From Sorghum bicolor (taxonomy: Eukaryota > Streptophyta > Magnoliopsida > Poales > Poaceae), in contig NC_012879.2 in assembly GCF_000003195.3 (NCBI RefSeq), positions 25,836,017 to 25,900,016 on the forward strand: 64,000 nt of DNA, in the 5' to 3' direction. Below the pieces are notes generated by a model. It saw nothing but the letters and a program-made list of their open reading frames with translations, had not been told where the DNA came from and did not search any database. Positions 32,569-42,672 of this stretch are shown one piece after another. The stretch's first letter is position 1. Every line of letters starts with the position of its first letter. A program made the position numbers and the translations under genes.

Positions 32569-33007
32569 TATGTGTATTACAAGAGCTATGCCCCGTGAGG
32601 AACAAGTCGAGGCCTAGTTGGCCCGAGCGAACTTCGGGTTCTTTTTCCCGAGCCTTTGTGATATGGGCCAGCCCACGACGGCCTCAGAGCTTCTAGGGAC
32701 AGGGCGGCCGCTGACACTCTCCCCCTTGAGAAACTGTTTGATCCCGAGGAATTGCACGAGAGTACTTTTGACACAAAGCTTCATAATCTTCCTAGGTTGC
32801 CAATGATGAAGACAAATTGTTCCACTTGACCAAGACTTGCTGGATGGAAGTAGACCCACGTTGAACGATACGGGACTGCAGGATCTGCTCAGGAGCCAAA
32901 TGTAAGGCAAAGTTAGTAGGTAAGGTGTCAACTACCTGATGGTGAGCACCCACAGCACGCTTAAGCTGGGACACATGAAAGACATTGTAAATGGATATGT
33001 GAGCAGG
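32569..33007 (-). mobile_element. 3' end of a chromovirus: LTR fragment and pol tail
   Basis: An LTR fragment ends at 32716 (CGCTGACA in plus reading), next to the polypurine tract CTCTCCCCCTT. To its right, read leftward, is the C-terminus of pol: FHVSQLKRAVGAHHQ followed by a chromodomain-like LVKWNNLSSSLATWED. The element is interrupted at 33008 by Athila and resumes at 42334 after the TSD GCAGG. Tekay- or Reina-like chromoviruses have this tail. Confidence 0.75.
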
Positions 33008-34220
33008 TGTTGACGGTTCTTAAGTATCAATTTTAATTATCAAATAAACAAGAGAATGGACCAATATGCAACCATCACCTAGAATTAGGGTTTGATCTGA
33101 CAGAATTCCACGAGTTTTGTTGTTTATCTATTTCTGCAAAGGGTTATCAGGAAATAAGGAAGAAAGGCCCACATGTCGGGATTACATAGAGATATCAACG
33201 CACCGCGCAATTTTACTTCATCTAGAATACTCCAGAAGCCACGAGACCGAAGCGGAGGCAAAACTGGGCCAGGCCCAGGGCGCCCGCCCCCCTGCTGGAG
33301 CCAAATCAGGACTCTTTCGTTCGGGATATTCCACCGACCTATTGGATCAAGAAAAACATAGTACCACCTCGGCTATCGACCCAAAAACGCATAGAAGGGG
33401 AGGACTATATAAGCAAGGCCCCCTGGCCCCTGGAGAAGACATGAAGAAATTATCATAGAGACTGATGGGTGCCCTCGAAGGAAAACCTCTTCTCTAATTA
33501 ATATTTCTTTTTAGGCTTAGCAATCAATGTAAGGTAGAAATAGATCTTCTAGTTTCTACTAGATTGAGAGAGATAGAGTGGAGGTGTAGATTTGAGGAAG
33601 CCCGGCCTGTCGGTGTCTACTCCAAGCTTGTACCTGCGGGATCAAGTTCTCCTAACCCGAAGCTTGCTCCTAGGATTCTTCAGTAATTCGACTTCTAAAT
33701 TCTAGTAAGTTCTTGTTTTATTGTTCTTATGGTTTATGAGTTTACTTTAATCTCTTCGCGTAGAGTTTAGAGTATTCATTGCTGGCGTAAACGTGGTGTT
33801 TAGGCTGGGGTACTCATAGATATTCCCTGACTAGCTGGACCGTGGTAGTAGTGAGGAACGTGACAATTCCGAGCTACCTTTGTAGATCACATCTCGTTAG
33901 CAGGAAGGATAGGGTTTATAGGTGCGGGTTGAACATCCTTTGTGGTGTCTAGATTCCGTTAGCCTCCCCATTAGAATAGTAGATCATCCTTACCAAGGTT
34001 AGAAGGAGACTACGGTTGCAGTCTTCTCTATTTATCACTAACATCGAAAGACATTCTTTGTGCCTAAAGGTTAGTAGTAATAGACCGGTTAGTCAGATGC
34101 ACTCTTTCTCCTAGTGGTAAAAAAATAAATACGATACTCTAGATAATTTCCCGGGTGAAGTGCTCACCGATATCCGTGCTCTTGCGGATCAATTCCTTAT
34201 TGCGTTCCCAAATATCAACA
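33008..34220 (+). repeat. 5' LTR of the Athila element (1213 bp)
   Basis: TATA box GGACTATATAAGC at about 33403; ends TATCAACA. It has a single GGGCGCCCGCCC unit where the 3' LTR has two. Confidence 0.93.
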
Positions 34221-34228
34221 AGCATTTC

Positions 34229-34246
34229 TGGCGCCGTTGCCGGGGA
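34229..34246 (+). other. primer-binding site, Asp-tRNA type
   Basis: TGGCGCCGTTGCCGGGGA lies 8 bases inside the 5' LTR and is complementary to the 3' end of plant Asp-tRNA, the usual Athila primer. Confidence 0.8.
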
Positions 34247-34352
34247 GAAAGACGGTTGCTGAGGTAACCTGTGTCTTGCTATTAGCTTGTATCTATACTT
34301 TTATCTTTTCTTATCTTTTATATCCTTTATTTATTTTCTTTACTCTTACCCT

Positions 34353-35945
34353 ATGGAAAACCAAAACTCTAAATCGATCCATGAGTCTGCAATCCCTTTA
34401 GCAACCGACCTTTTACCATGGGAATCATCACAACCTATCCAAACATCCCAGTATAAGTTAAGTTCTAGGTTGATTGCCATGATTCAAAACCTATCTTTTT
34501 CGGGAAAGGAAGACGAAAACCCTTACCTTCATATTAGAGATTTTGAGCAAACATGTGATTGTCTTCGCATTGAAGGCATTTCTGATAAGACTTTACGTTG
34601 GAAGCTTTTTCCTTTTTCTCTAAGGGGAGAAGCTAGACAATGGTACAGTCAGATGGTAAGTCAACAACAAGGTGAATGGGGAGTTTTACGAGCCAACTTT
34701 TGTCTAGATTTCTATTCCCTTGACCGTATAGCCGACCTTAGACTCGAAGTCCTATCTTTTAAACAAAAAGATAATGAAACTTTGGAAAAATCCTGGAAAC
34801 GTTTTTCTGATCTTTTAGAATCTGGTCCAAACCTTAATCTTGAAGACCCTGTTCTTTTATTTCACTATTTTCGAGGTCTTCATAAAAATCACAAACAAAT
34901 GCTACACACAATGTCTAGAGGTTCTTTCTTTCGCATCCCTGCTGATGAAGCTAGAGTGATCCTAGATAGAATCCTAGAAGCTGAGATGGATAATACCCTT
35001 CATGATGAAACCTACGAAGCCGAAGTAGACACTCTGCCAAATTCTTCATCTACTTTAGCTATCCCAAGTTTTGAGCCACAAGAGGAAGAAATTCCACTAC
35101 CGGACTTCATGCTGGATATAGAATCCGATCTTTTTGCCGATTTTGGAAATATTTCAAACTACCATTCTATTGACAAACCCCAAAACGGCCAGTTTAGCAT
35201 TTATTTACCAAGTGAATATCAATTGAGAGAGCTTATCTCAGTAATGAGTAGCGAATGGTTGGAGGAATCAGAGCTTTCCTCTGATGTGATCCGTTTGGAC
35301 ACACCCTCTATAACTATACGTTGTGCTTATAATTCTGATCGATTTAATGCTCTTTATAATCCTGTTGTGGGGATCAACATTATGTATGAATCTTTTGCAC
35401 TTAAACTATTTAAAAATCTTGTCTTAACCCCCACAACAAAGATCATAAAGGAATCTTCGGGACGATTAGTCCCCAGTCTTGGAATTATTAATGTCCTACC
35501 TCTTACGGTAGAAGGCTCCATGGTTCATTTGAACTTCTATATCTTTGATACATGGGACTTCGACCTGTTAATAGGACAACCTTTTAGAAGACTCCTTTAT
35601 GAAGGTCATACTGGAAAGCTACACATTTCTTTTGGAAAAACTTTTCAATTCCCAATGATAATTTCACACTCCTTAAATAATAAGGCCGAGTCATATCTTT
35701 TGCCTGATCCTATGGAGGAAGTAAAGGCTGCATCTCTAGAGCTTTTAGATGAATCAGACTTAGAAGACGAAACTCCTTTCTTCACAGAAGAAGAAGACGA
35801 ACCTTCTGAGCCTCAACCCTTAGACGAGTTTGCAGAAACACCTAGACCCCCCATAGAACTTAAAACTTTACCACCCGGTCTTGCCTATGCTTTCCTAAAC
35901 AATAATCCAGAGTTCCCTGTGATCATTAGCGATAAACTCACTTAG
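34353..35945 (+). CDS. Athila gag and protease-like region
   Basis: I place the start at ATG 34353 (MENQNSKSIHE), rather than 34287, because the upstream codons are a hydrophobic run not shared by the related gag at 21850. The retrotransposon-gag domain is around residues 60-200 (LFPFSLRGEARQWYSQM). A protease-fold segment follows near residues 320-450 (LYNPVVGINIMYESFA, then DFDLLIGQPFRRLL). The usual D-S/T-G triad is replaced by NPVVG, so catalytic activity is doubtful. No zinc knuckle is visible. The frame ends with TAG at 35943-35945 and continues open into pol in the same frame. Confidence 0.9.
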   Translation: MENQNSKSIHESAIPLATDLLPWESSQPIQTSQYKLSSRLIAMIQNLSFSGKEDENPYLHIRDFEQTCDCLRIEGISDKTLRWKLFPFSLRGEARQWYSQMVSQQQGEWGVLRANFCLDFYSLDRIADLRLEVLSFKQKDNETLEKSWKRFSDLLESGPNLNLEDPVLLFHYFRGLHKNHKQMLHTMSRGSFFRIPADEARVILDRILEAEMDNTLHDETYEAEVDTLPNSSSTLAIPSFEPQEEEIPLPDFMLDIESDLFADFGNISNYHSIDKPQNGQFSIYLPSEYQLRELISVMSSEWLEESELSSDVIRLDTPSITIRCAYNSDRFNALYNPVVGINIMYESFALKLFKNLVLTPTTKIIKESSGRLVPSLGIINVLPLTVEGSMVHLNFYIFDTWDFDLLIGQPFRRLLYEGHTGKLHISFGKTFQFPMIISHSLNNKAESYLLPDPMEEVKAASLELLDESDLEDETPFFTEEEDEPSEPQPLDEFAETPRPPIELKTLPPGLAYAFLNNNPEFPVIISDKLT

Positions 35946-38747
35946 GATCAAACTCTGCGATTAATGACCATTCTTGAGAAACATCACTCAGTATTCTGCT
36001 ACTCACTTCAAGATCTTACAGGAATCAGTCCTATGATTTGTACCCATCGTATTCTAACAGATCCTTCTGTTACACCCTCTCGAGAACCCCAACGTAGACT
36101 TAACAACACTATGAGAGAGGTAGTTAAAAAGGAAGTTATAAAGTTGCTGCATGCAGGGATTATATATCCTGTGCCACACAGTGAGTGGGTGAGCCCAGTC
36201 CAAGTTGTGCCCAAAAAGGGAGGCATGACAGTTATTATGAATGAAAAGAACGAGCTAATTCCGCAACGCACCGTCACAGGATGGCGGATGTGCATAGACT
36301 ATAGAAAACTAAACAAAGCCACGAGAAAAGATCACTTTCCTTTACCTTTTATAGATGAGATGCTAGAGCGGTTAGCAAACCATTCATTCTTCTGTTTCTT
36401 AGATGGATATTCAGGGTATCATCAAATCCCGATCCATCCTGATGATCAAAGCAAAACCACTTTTACATGCCCTTATGGAACTTATGCTTACCGTAGAATG
36501 TCTTTTGGGTTATGTAATGCACCAGCTTCTTTTCAAAGATGCATGATGTCTATATTTTCTGATATGATTGAAGAGATTATGGAAGTTTTCATGGATGATT
36601 TCTCTGTTTATGGAAAAACTTTTGATAGTTGTCTTGAAAACTTAGATAAGGTTTTGCAAAGATGTGAAGAAAAGCACTTAATCCTTAATTGGGAAAAATG
36701 TCATTTTATGGTTAGAGAAGAAATAGTGCTAGGACACTTAGTGTCTAAAAGAGGGATTGAGGTAGACAAAGCTAAAATTGAAGTAATTGAACAACTACCT
36801 CCACCTGTGAATATAAAAGGAATTCAGAGCTTTCTTGGCCATGCTGGTTTTTATCGTAGATTCATAAAAGATTTTTCATTTATTGCTAGACCACTTACTC
36901 TTTTGCTAGCCAAGGATGCTCCTTTCGAATTTGATGATGCATGTTTAACATCTTTCAATTTATTAAAGAAAGCACTCATCTCTGCACCAATCATTCAACC
37001 CCCTAATTGGTCGTTGCCTTTTGAAATTATGTGTGATGCTAGTGATTATGCTGTGGGGGCAGTATTGGGACAAACTAAAGATAAGAAGCATCATGCAATT
37101 GCTTATGCCAGTAAAACTTTGACAGGAGCTCAACTTAATTATGCAACCACTGAAAAAGAGCTTCTGGCTGTTGTCTTTGCCATTGATAAATTTAGATCTT
37201 ATTTAGTTGGAGCTAAAATAATTGTTTACACTGATCATGCTGCACTAAAATATTTGCTCACTAAAAAAGATGCTAAACCTCGCCTGATTAGATGGATTTT
37301 ATTACTCCAAGAATTTGACTTAGAAATAAAAGAGAAAAAAGGAGTAGAAAATTCTGTTGCTGATCACTTGTCTAGAATGTATTTTAAGAGTCCACAGGAA
37401 ACCCCCATCAATGATTCACTCCGGGACGACATGCTCTACGGGATTAACAGGTCTGACCCCTGGTATGCAGATATTGTTAATTTTATGGTTTCAGGGTATG
37501 TACCACCAGGAGCAAACAAGAAGAAGCTTATTCAAGAAAGTCGTTCACATATATGGGACGAGCCATACCTCTTCCGAGTATGCTCTGACGGCTTACTCAG
37601 GAGATGTGTGACCACTGAGGAAGGATGGAAGATCATCGACAGATGTCATTCATCACCATATGGAGGTCACTATGGAGCATTCCGTACACATTCAAAGATC
37701 TGGCAGTGTGGATTCTACTGGCCTACAATGTATGAAGACACGAAGCAATATATCAGAAGATGTGGGCCATGTCAAAGGCACGGAAACATAAATACAAGGG
37801 ATGCAATGCCACTCACCAACAACCTTCAGATTGAGCTCTTTGATGTCTGGGGAATAGACTATATGGGTCCATTTCCTCCATCAAAGAAGTGTGAGTACAT
37901 TTTGGTGGCGGTTGACTATGTCTCCAAGTGGGTAGAAGCATTACTTAGCAAGCATGCCGACAACGTCAGTTCAAAGAGGATGTTTGAAGAAATTATATTT
38001 CCAAGATTTGGAGTCCCCAGAGTAGTGATAAGTGATGGAGGAGCACACTTCATCGACAAACGCTTCAAGCAATATCTATCAAGACATGGAATCCGTCACA
38101 ACGTCGCTACCCCTTATCATCCTCAGACAAGTGGCCAAGCAGAGACTTCCAACAAACAAATCAAGAATATTCTTCAGAAGACAGTAAATGAAATGGGAAC
38201 GGCGTGGAAAGACAAGTTACCCGATGCACTCTGGGCATACCGGACAACATACAAGACCCCAATTGGAATGTCTCCATACCAATTGGTGTACGGGAAGACT
38301 TGCCATCTACCTGTTGAACTAGAATTCAAAGCACACTGGGCCATAAACAGATGGAATATGAACCTAGATGTTGCTGGAGATTATAGAAGAATGCAATTAT
38401 CAGAATTGGAAGAATGGCGAGAGAAGGCATATCACAATTCAAAGATCTACAAAGAAAGAGTCAAGAGGTGGCATGACAAGAGAATCAAGAAGAAGGAGTT
38501 CACACCCGGAGATAAGGTATTACTTTTTAATTCCAGGGTGAAGCTTTTCGGGCATGGAAAACTCCAGAGCAAATGGGAAGGACCATTCAAGGTAATCAAT
38601 TCATCATCCCACGGAGCTATCACACTTCAAAACAGCGAAGGTACGTTATTCAAGGTAAATGGTCAACGTCTTAAATTATTTTTAGAGCCCAATGAGGAAT
38701 TTGAAGAAATAGACGTAGTCCATTTTTACCTTCCCATGGAGAATTAG
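35946..38747 (+). CDS. Athila pol: RT, RNase H, integrase
   Basis: The open frame follows directly after the gag-PR stop; its first ATG is 35964 (927 codons). RT has [20 protein letters not shown] and the catalytic FMDDFSVYG near residue 208. RNase H has [15 protein letters not shown] and [11 protein letters not shown]. Integrase has the H2C2 zinc region (near residues 561-600, ending CGPCQRHG) and the D-D-E core in [16 protein letters not shown] and [11 protein letters not shown]-terminal domain follows with [20 protein letters not shown]. No internal stops are present. It lacks its own promoter and would need readthrough or fusion with gag. Confidence 0.95.
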   Translation, partial: DQTLRLMTILEKHHSVFCYSLQDLTGISPMICTHRILTDPSVTPSREPQRRLNNTMREVVKKEVIKLLHAGIIYPVPHSEWVSPVQVVPKKGGMTVIMNEKNELIPQRTVTGWRMCIDYRKLNKATRKDHFPLPFIDEMLERLANHSFFCFLDGYSGYHQIPIHPDDQSKTTFTCPYGTYAYRRMSFGLCNAPASFQRCMMSIFSDMIEEIMEVFMDDFSVYGKTFDSCLENLDKVLQRCEEKHLILNWEKCHFMVREEIVLGHLVSKRGIEVDKAKIEVIEQLPPPVNIKGIQSFLGHAGFYRRFIKDFSFIARPLTLLLAKDAPFEFDDACLTSFNLLKKALISAPIIQPPNWSLPFEIMCDASDYAVGAVLGQTKDKKHHAIAYASKTLTGAQLNYATTEKELLAVVFAIDKFRSYLVGAKIIVYTDHAALKYLLTKKDAKPRLIRWILLLQEFDLEIKEKKGVENSVADHLSRMYFKSPQETPINDSLRDDMLYGINRSDPWYADIVNFMVSGYVPPGANKKKLIQESRSHIWDEPYLFRVCSDGLLRRCVTTEEGWKIIDRCHSSPYGGHYGAFRTHSKIWQCGFYWPTMYEDTKQYIRRCGPCQRHGNINTRDAMPLTNNLQIELFDVWGIDYMGPFPPSKKCEYILVAVDYVSKWVEALLSKHADNVSSKRMFEEIIFPRFGVPRVVISDGGAHFIDKRFKQYLSRHGIRHNVATPYHPQTSGQAETSNKQIKNILQKTVNEMGTAWKDKLPDALWAYRTTYKTPIGMSPYQLVYGKTCHLPVELEFKAHWAINRWNMNLDVAGDYRRMQLSELEEWREKAYHNSKIYKERVKRWHDKRIKKKEFTPGDKVLLFNSRVKLFGHGKLQSKWEGPFKVINSSSHGAITLQNSEGTLFKVNGQRLKLFLEPNEEFEEIDVVHFYLPMEN

Positions 38748-39228
38748 AGCCCGACACTTTTGGTCTGATGGTTTTGGGTCATATATATATTTTTCTAAAT
38801 AATTTCGCATCTAGAAACGCGCTCGGAGAAGTGGGCCCACAGAGGGGCCAGAGAGAGGGTGGGCGCCCAGGTCAATTGGGCGGGCGCCCAGCCCCTGTTC
38901 CCCCTCGGTCTCGACTTTCTCTGTTATGGAAAATGCACTTAGGGTGATCCGAATAATCCCTCGGATGGAAAGTTTCGCACGCACATCGACGGGAGCAACC
39001 CGAACAACCCATAGAGGCATCCTTTTGACCCCTATATAAACAGACCCCTGACCTCAGTTTTCAAACACCAAGCCACCAAGCTTTCTCTCCTTCAACTAGA
39101 GCTTGATTAGCTCTCCTTTAATTAGAGCTTAATTAGCTCTACTTCAATTAAAATTTTATTAGTTCCTTGCTACTCCAATTGCCGACAAGTACCACGACGA
39201 TTGGGAAGTCGTCCCCTTCAACCTCAAC
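38748..39228 (+). promoter_or_regulatory. internal promoter-like region upstream of the Athila accessory ORF
   Basis: It contains a GC-rich pair GGGCGCCCAGG and GGGCGGGCGCCCAG (about 38860-38893), an ACCCATAGAGG box and a TATA box CCCCTATATAAACAG (about 39030-39042), followed by GACCCCTG. The LTR promoter of the same element has the same parts in the same order (GGGCGCCC, ACGCATAGAAGG, GGACTATATAAGC, CCCCTGG). A leader of about 160 nt with repeats of ATTAGAGCTT or ATTAGCTC precedes the ORF. This looks like a second, LTR-like promoter. Confidence 0.6.
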
Positions 39229-39807
39229 ATGGAGCCAGTGGAAGACCCCGATGCCCGTGCTCTCGTCCCGGCCAACACAGAGCGTCAGCTAGAAGCCATG
39301 CCATTACGTCAACGCAGCTCCGCCCAATCTTACCATGCTCAACCAGTTCTCACCGCACCACCACAACCCCTACTCCTCAAAGGACCATCATCCAAGACGA
39401 AGACCACTATCAAGGTGCCAATCGGCACAAGGATCCTTCCACCTAGACCCAATGAAAGGGTCGTTGGAGTCAAGACCAACCGAAGCGGCGAGATTAGCAG
39501 CGTACGCTACACTTCAGAGGAGGAAAGGCCTTACTTTGAAGGGATTAGAGCAGCCAAAGTCCGTTTCATCCCTCCAAAGGCAGCCCCGAAGCACGCTCTC
39601 AATGCTTTTGAAACACCTCCCAAGCGTCGCAAGACTATAATGGATATTGATGAGGAAGTTCGCAGGCTAGATAGAGTTATCATAGACCTCCAGTCCTCAA
39701 TTAATTCCCTCACTAGGCAGCTCTCTAACCACAACACCATTATACTAGGCCTTAGGCAGGATCTTGCCAGTGCCAACAAGAAGATCAAGGAATTAGAGCG
39801 CCGCTAA
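39229..39807 (+). CDS. accessory coiled-coil ORF of the Athila element
   Basis: 192 codons starting MEPVEDPDARALVPA. An in-frame stop at 39160 and no earlier ATG support this start. The N-terminal half is Pro/Gln rich; the middle is basic (RILPPRPNERVVGVKT). A nuclear-localisation-like PPKRRKT lies around residue 137, followed by a heptad-rich coiled coil to the end (about 145-192). It lies where Athila elements can carry an env-like gene, but I see no signal peptide or membrane segment. A TATA box is 190 bp upstream and AATAAA 128 bp downstream. The function is unknown; a nuclear or RNA/DNA-associated role is inference. Confidence 0.65.
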   Translation: MEPVEDPDARALVPANTERQLEAMPLRQRSSAQSYHAQPVLTAPPQPLLLKGPSSKTKTTIKVPIGTRILPPRPNERVVGVKTNRSGEISSVRYTSEEERPYFEGIRAAKVRFIPPKAAPKHALNAFETPPKRRKTIMDIDEEVRRLDRVIIDLQSSINSLTRQLSNHNTIILGLRQDLASANKKIKELERR

Positions 39808-39934
39808 GTTATCTAGATTAGACCTTGAGGCAATGCATCTTAGTCATATATCTTTAAATTCGGTTTAAGTTTGCTATTATTATTAGTTTGCTATCAGTTT
39901 GTTATCAGTCTTTTGTACTAAATGCCTCAAGATC

Positions 39935-39940
39935 AATAAA
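39935..39940 (+). terminator. AATAAA polyadenylation signal of the accessory unit
   Basis: AATAAA in GATCAATAAAGAGTAC lies 128 bp after the accessory ORF stop, followed by a TATTATTAT run. Position and context suit a plant near-upstream element. Confidence 0.5.
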
Positions 39941-41111
39941 GAGTACTACTATTATTATTATTATGTCTTGTGTGTCTCTACTTTATTTTTGTGCAAGAAA
40001 GCAGAAAACAAGTATGGGGGAGATCCCTCAACATGCCAAACACACTCCGACTACACCACTCCACGATTCAGGTACACACTCTGCACACTTTACTTCATAC
40101 ATACATTTATTTTGAATTATGCAAATTACTGTTTCCGACATGATAAAATAAAAAGATTAAAATATTTCTAATCATGATTAATCTCAATCTGTGATATTCC
40201 CTGAAAACTTACAATTATTATAAAATCATTTTAAAACCCTTTGTTACTTAAGTCAATATGGAATATGTGATGGTAGAGTATGAGTTTCTTATTCTTGATA
40301 TCATTGTTGCTTGGAGAATTTATTTCAAAATATTCAAAATTCTAGCTACCATCCTCAGTGTTTTATATGCCTGATAAAAATAAAAATATTAATTATGATT
40401 ATAAAAGCTATCTGCTCTGTATTGAGTTTGTTCAAAATGAGTTAGACCCTTGTTGAGAGATTTATCATGCTCCCAAGATCAAGACACTATTTCAGTAAGA
40501 TTCACTCTTCCGAAGTATTATTGCATTAGAGGCATGGGCTATGCAAAAATAAAAATATTTCGAGGAAATAAAAAGGAGCAAGTGCTCGACAACCTCGCAG
40601 AAAAAAATGGACAAGTGTCCGGCAGTAGAATTAGGGGTACCTCGGTATCCACTTAAAAAAAATGATAGCCCATGGTCCCTCTAATAAGCAATATGCCAGC
40701 AAGAGTTGACAAAGTTTTTAATTTTCAAAGTCTTTGATCTAAGAGTATGACATTCCCCTCCTCGGATCCCGTTTTGATCAGGCAATAAATGCAAAGTAAG
40801 TATGCTTGAGAATTTTTGCAAAATAAAACAGCCTCAGTGAGATATATATAAAAGATAATGAGTGATCTGAGAGAACCTATGAGGATAAAAAGGTATGCTA
40901 ACTTTCTTTCAAAAATATACAAAAACTCCAAGTGACAGGATCGAGAAGAAAGGATCTTTACTCTCAATCATAAACTTCCCTGACTATGGTACACAGTGGA
41001 ATTTTAACACCCTGCAATTATATAAAGAGAATGTTTTAAATGTTTACCCCAGATATTGTTCTTAACCATCCTTTTCTCGAGGACGAGTAAAAGCCTAAGT
41101 ATGGGGGTATT
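39941..41111. other. Athila 3' internal non-coding region
   Basis: AT-rich DNA with no recognisable coding domain, ending in the polypurine tract next to the LTR. Short frames here are not supported. Confidence 0.6.
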
Positions 41112-42328
41112 TGTTGATGGTTCTTAAGTATCAATTTTAATTATCAAATAAACAAGAGAATGGACCAATATGCAACCATCACCTAGAATTAGGGTTTGAT
41201 CTGACAGAATTCCACGAGTTTTGTTGTTTATCTATTTCTGCAGGGGGTTATCAGGAAATAAGGAAGAAAGGCCCACATGTCGGGATTACATAGAGATATC
41301 AACGCACCGTGCAATTTTACTTCATCTAGAAGACTCCAGAAGCCACGAGACCGAAGCGGAGGCAAAACTGGGCCAGGCCCAGGGCGCCCGCCCTGGAAGC
41401 CTGGGCGCCCGCCCCCCTGCTGGAGCCAAATCAGGACTCTTTCGTTCGGGATATTCCACCGACCTATTGGATCAAGAAAAACATAGTACCACCTCGGCTA
41501 TCGACCCAAAAACGCATAGAAGGGGAGGACTATATAAGCAAGGTCCCCCTGGCCCCTAGAGAAGACATGAAGAAATTATCATAGAGACTGATGGGTGCCC
41601 TCGAAGGAAAACCTCTTCTCTAATTAATATTTCTTTTTAGGCTTAGCAATCAATGTAAGGTAGAAATAGATCTTCTAGTTTCTACTAGATTGAGAGAGAT
41701 AGAGTGGAGGTGTAGATTGGAGGAAGCCCGGCCTGTCGGTGTCTACTCCAAGCTTGTACCTGCGGGATCAAGTTCTCCTAACCCGAAGCTTGCTCCTAGG
41801 ATTCTTCAGTAATTCGACTTCTAAATTCTAGTAAGTTCTTGTTTTATTGTTCTTATGGTTTATGAGTTTACTTTAATCTCTTCGCGTAGAGTTTAGAGTA
41901 ATCATTGCTGGCGTAAACGTGGTGTTTAGGCTGGGGTACACATAGATATTCCCTGACTAGCTGGACCGTGGTAGTAGTGAGGAACGTGACAATTCCGAGC
42001 TACCTTTGTAGATCACATCTCGTTAGCAGGAAGGATAGGGTTTATAGGTGCGGGTTGAACATCCTTTGTGGTGTCTAGATTCCGTTAGCCTCCCCATTAG
42101 AACAGTAGATCATCCTTACCAAGGTTAGAAGGAGACTACGGTTGCAGTCTTCTCTATTTATCACTCACATCGAAAGACATTCTTTGTGCCTAAAGGTTAG
42201 TAGTAATAGACCGGTTAGTCAGATGCACTCTTTCTCCTAGTGGTAAAAAAATAAATACGATACTCTGGATAATTTCTCGGGTGAAGTGCTCACCAATCAA
42301 TTCCTTATTGCGTTCCCAAATATCAACA
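41112..42328 (+). repeat. 3' LTR of the Athila element (1217 bp)
   Basis: Matches the 5' LTR closely. It carries an extra 21-bp GC-rich repeat unit near 41390 and lacks about 18 bp (around 42290) near its end. Confidence 0.93.
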
Positions 42329-42333
42329 GCAGG

Positions 42334-42672
42334 CAAGTCGAGGAGTCAAGGAAGTTTGAACATAAAGTTGGAGCTTTAGAAATACCAGATCGCCCACAGC
42401 AAAAGTACGCTCGAAACGGTGTTGATCAGCCTGCTTCTTCATGCGTTGCTTAGCCCGATTCAGGTGATGTTGTAATAACAAATCCATAAATTGGCGATCA
42501 GAGGACCAAGTCTGCACCTCAGAGTGTTCTGTGGAAGTTGGATCCACTACCAGCAGACGCGGTGGATACCATACAGAGCTTCGAAGGGAGTGCGACCAAT
42601 AGCAGCTTGAGTGTAGGTATTGTACCAAAACTCAGCCGAAGACAACCACTGGCTCCATTTACGCGGGCACGC
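42334..42672 (-). mobile_element. chromovirus pol fragment (continuation of 32569-33007)
   Basis: Read leftward it encodes the integrase 3' part: WSQWLSSAEFWYNT, IGRTPFEALYG, then RAKQRMKKQADQHR and FAVGDLVFLKLQ. Together with 32720-33007 it forms one continuous pol tail once the Athila element and one TSD copy are removed. It is cut at 42673 by a SIRE LTR. Confidence 0.8.

Larger units (their letters stand above)
33008..42328 (+). mobile_element. nearly complete Athila Ty3/gypsy element with an accessory gene
   Basis: LTRs at 33008-34220 and 41112-42328 start TGTTGA and end TCAACA. The TSD GCAGG is at 33003-33007 and 42329-42333. The Asp-tRNA primer site TGGCGCCGTTGCCGGGGA lies just inside the left LTR. 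Order: gag-PR (34353-35945), RT-RNase H-integrase (35946-38747), then an accessory transcription unit (about 39031-39940) and a polypurine tract (GTATGGGGGTATT). A single TAG separates gag-PR from pol. Apart from that the frames are open, so it could be a recently active copy. Confidence 0.95.
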
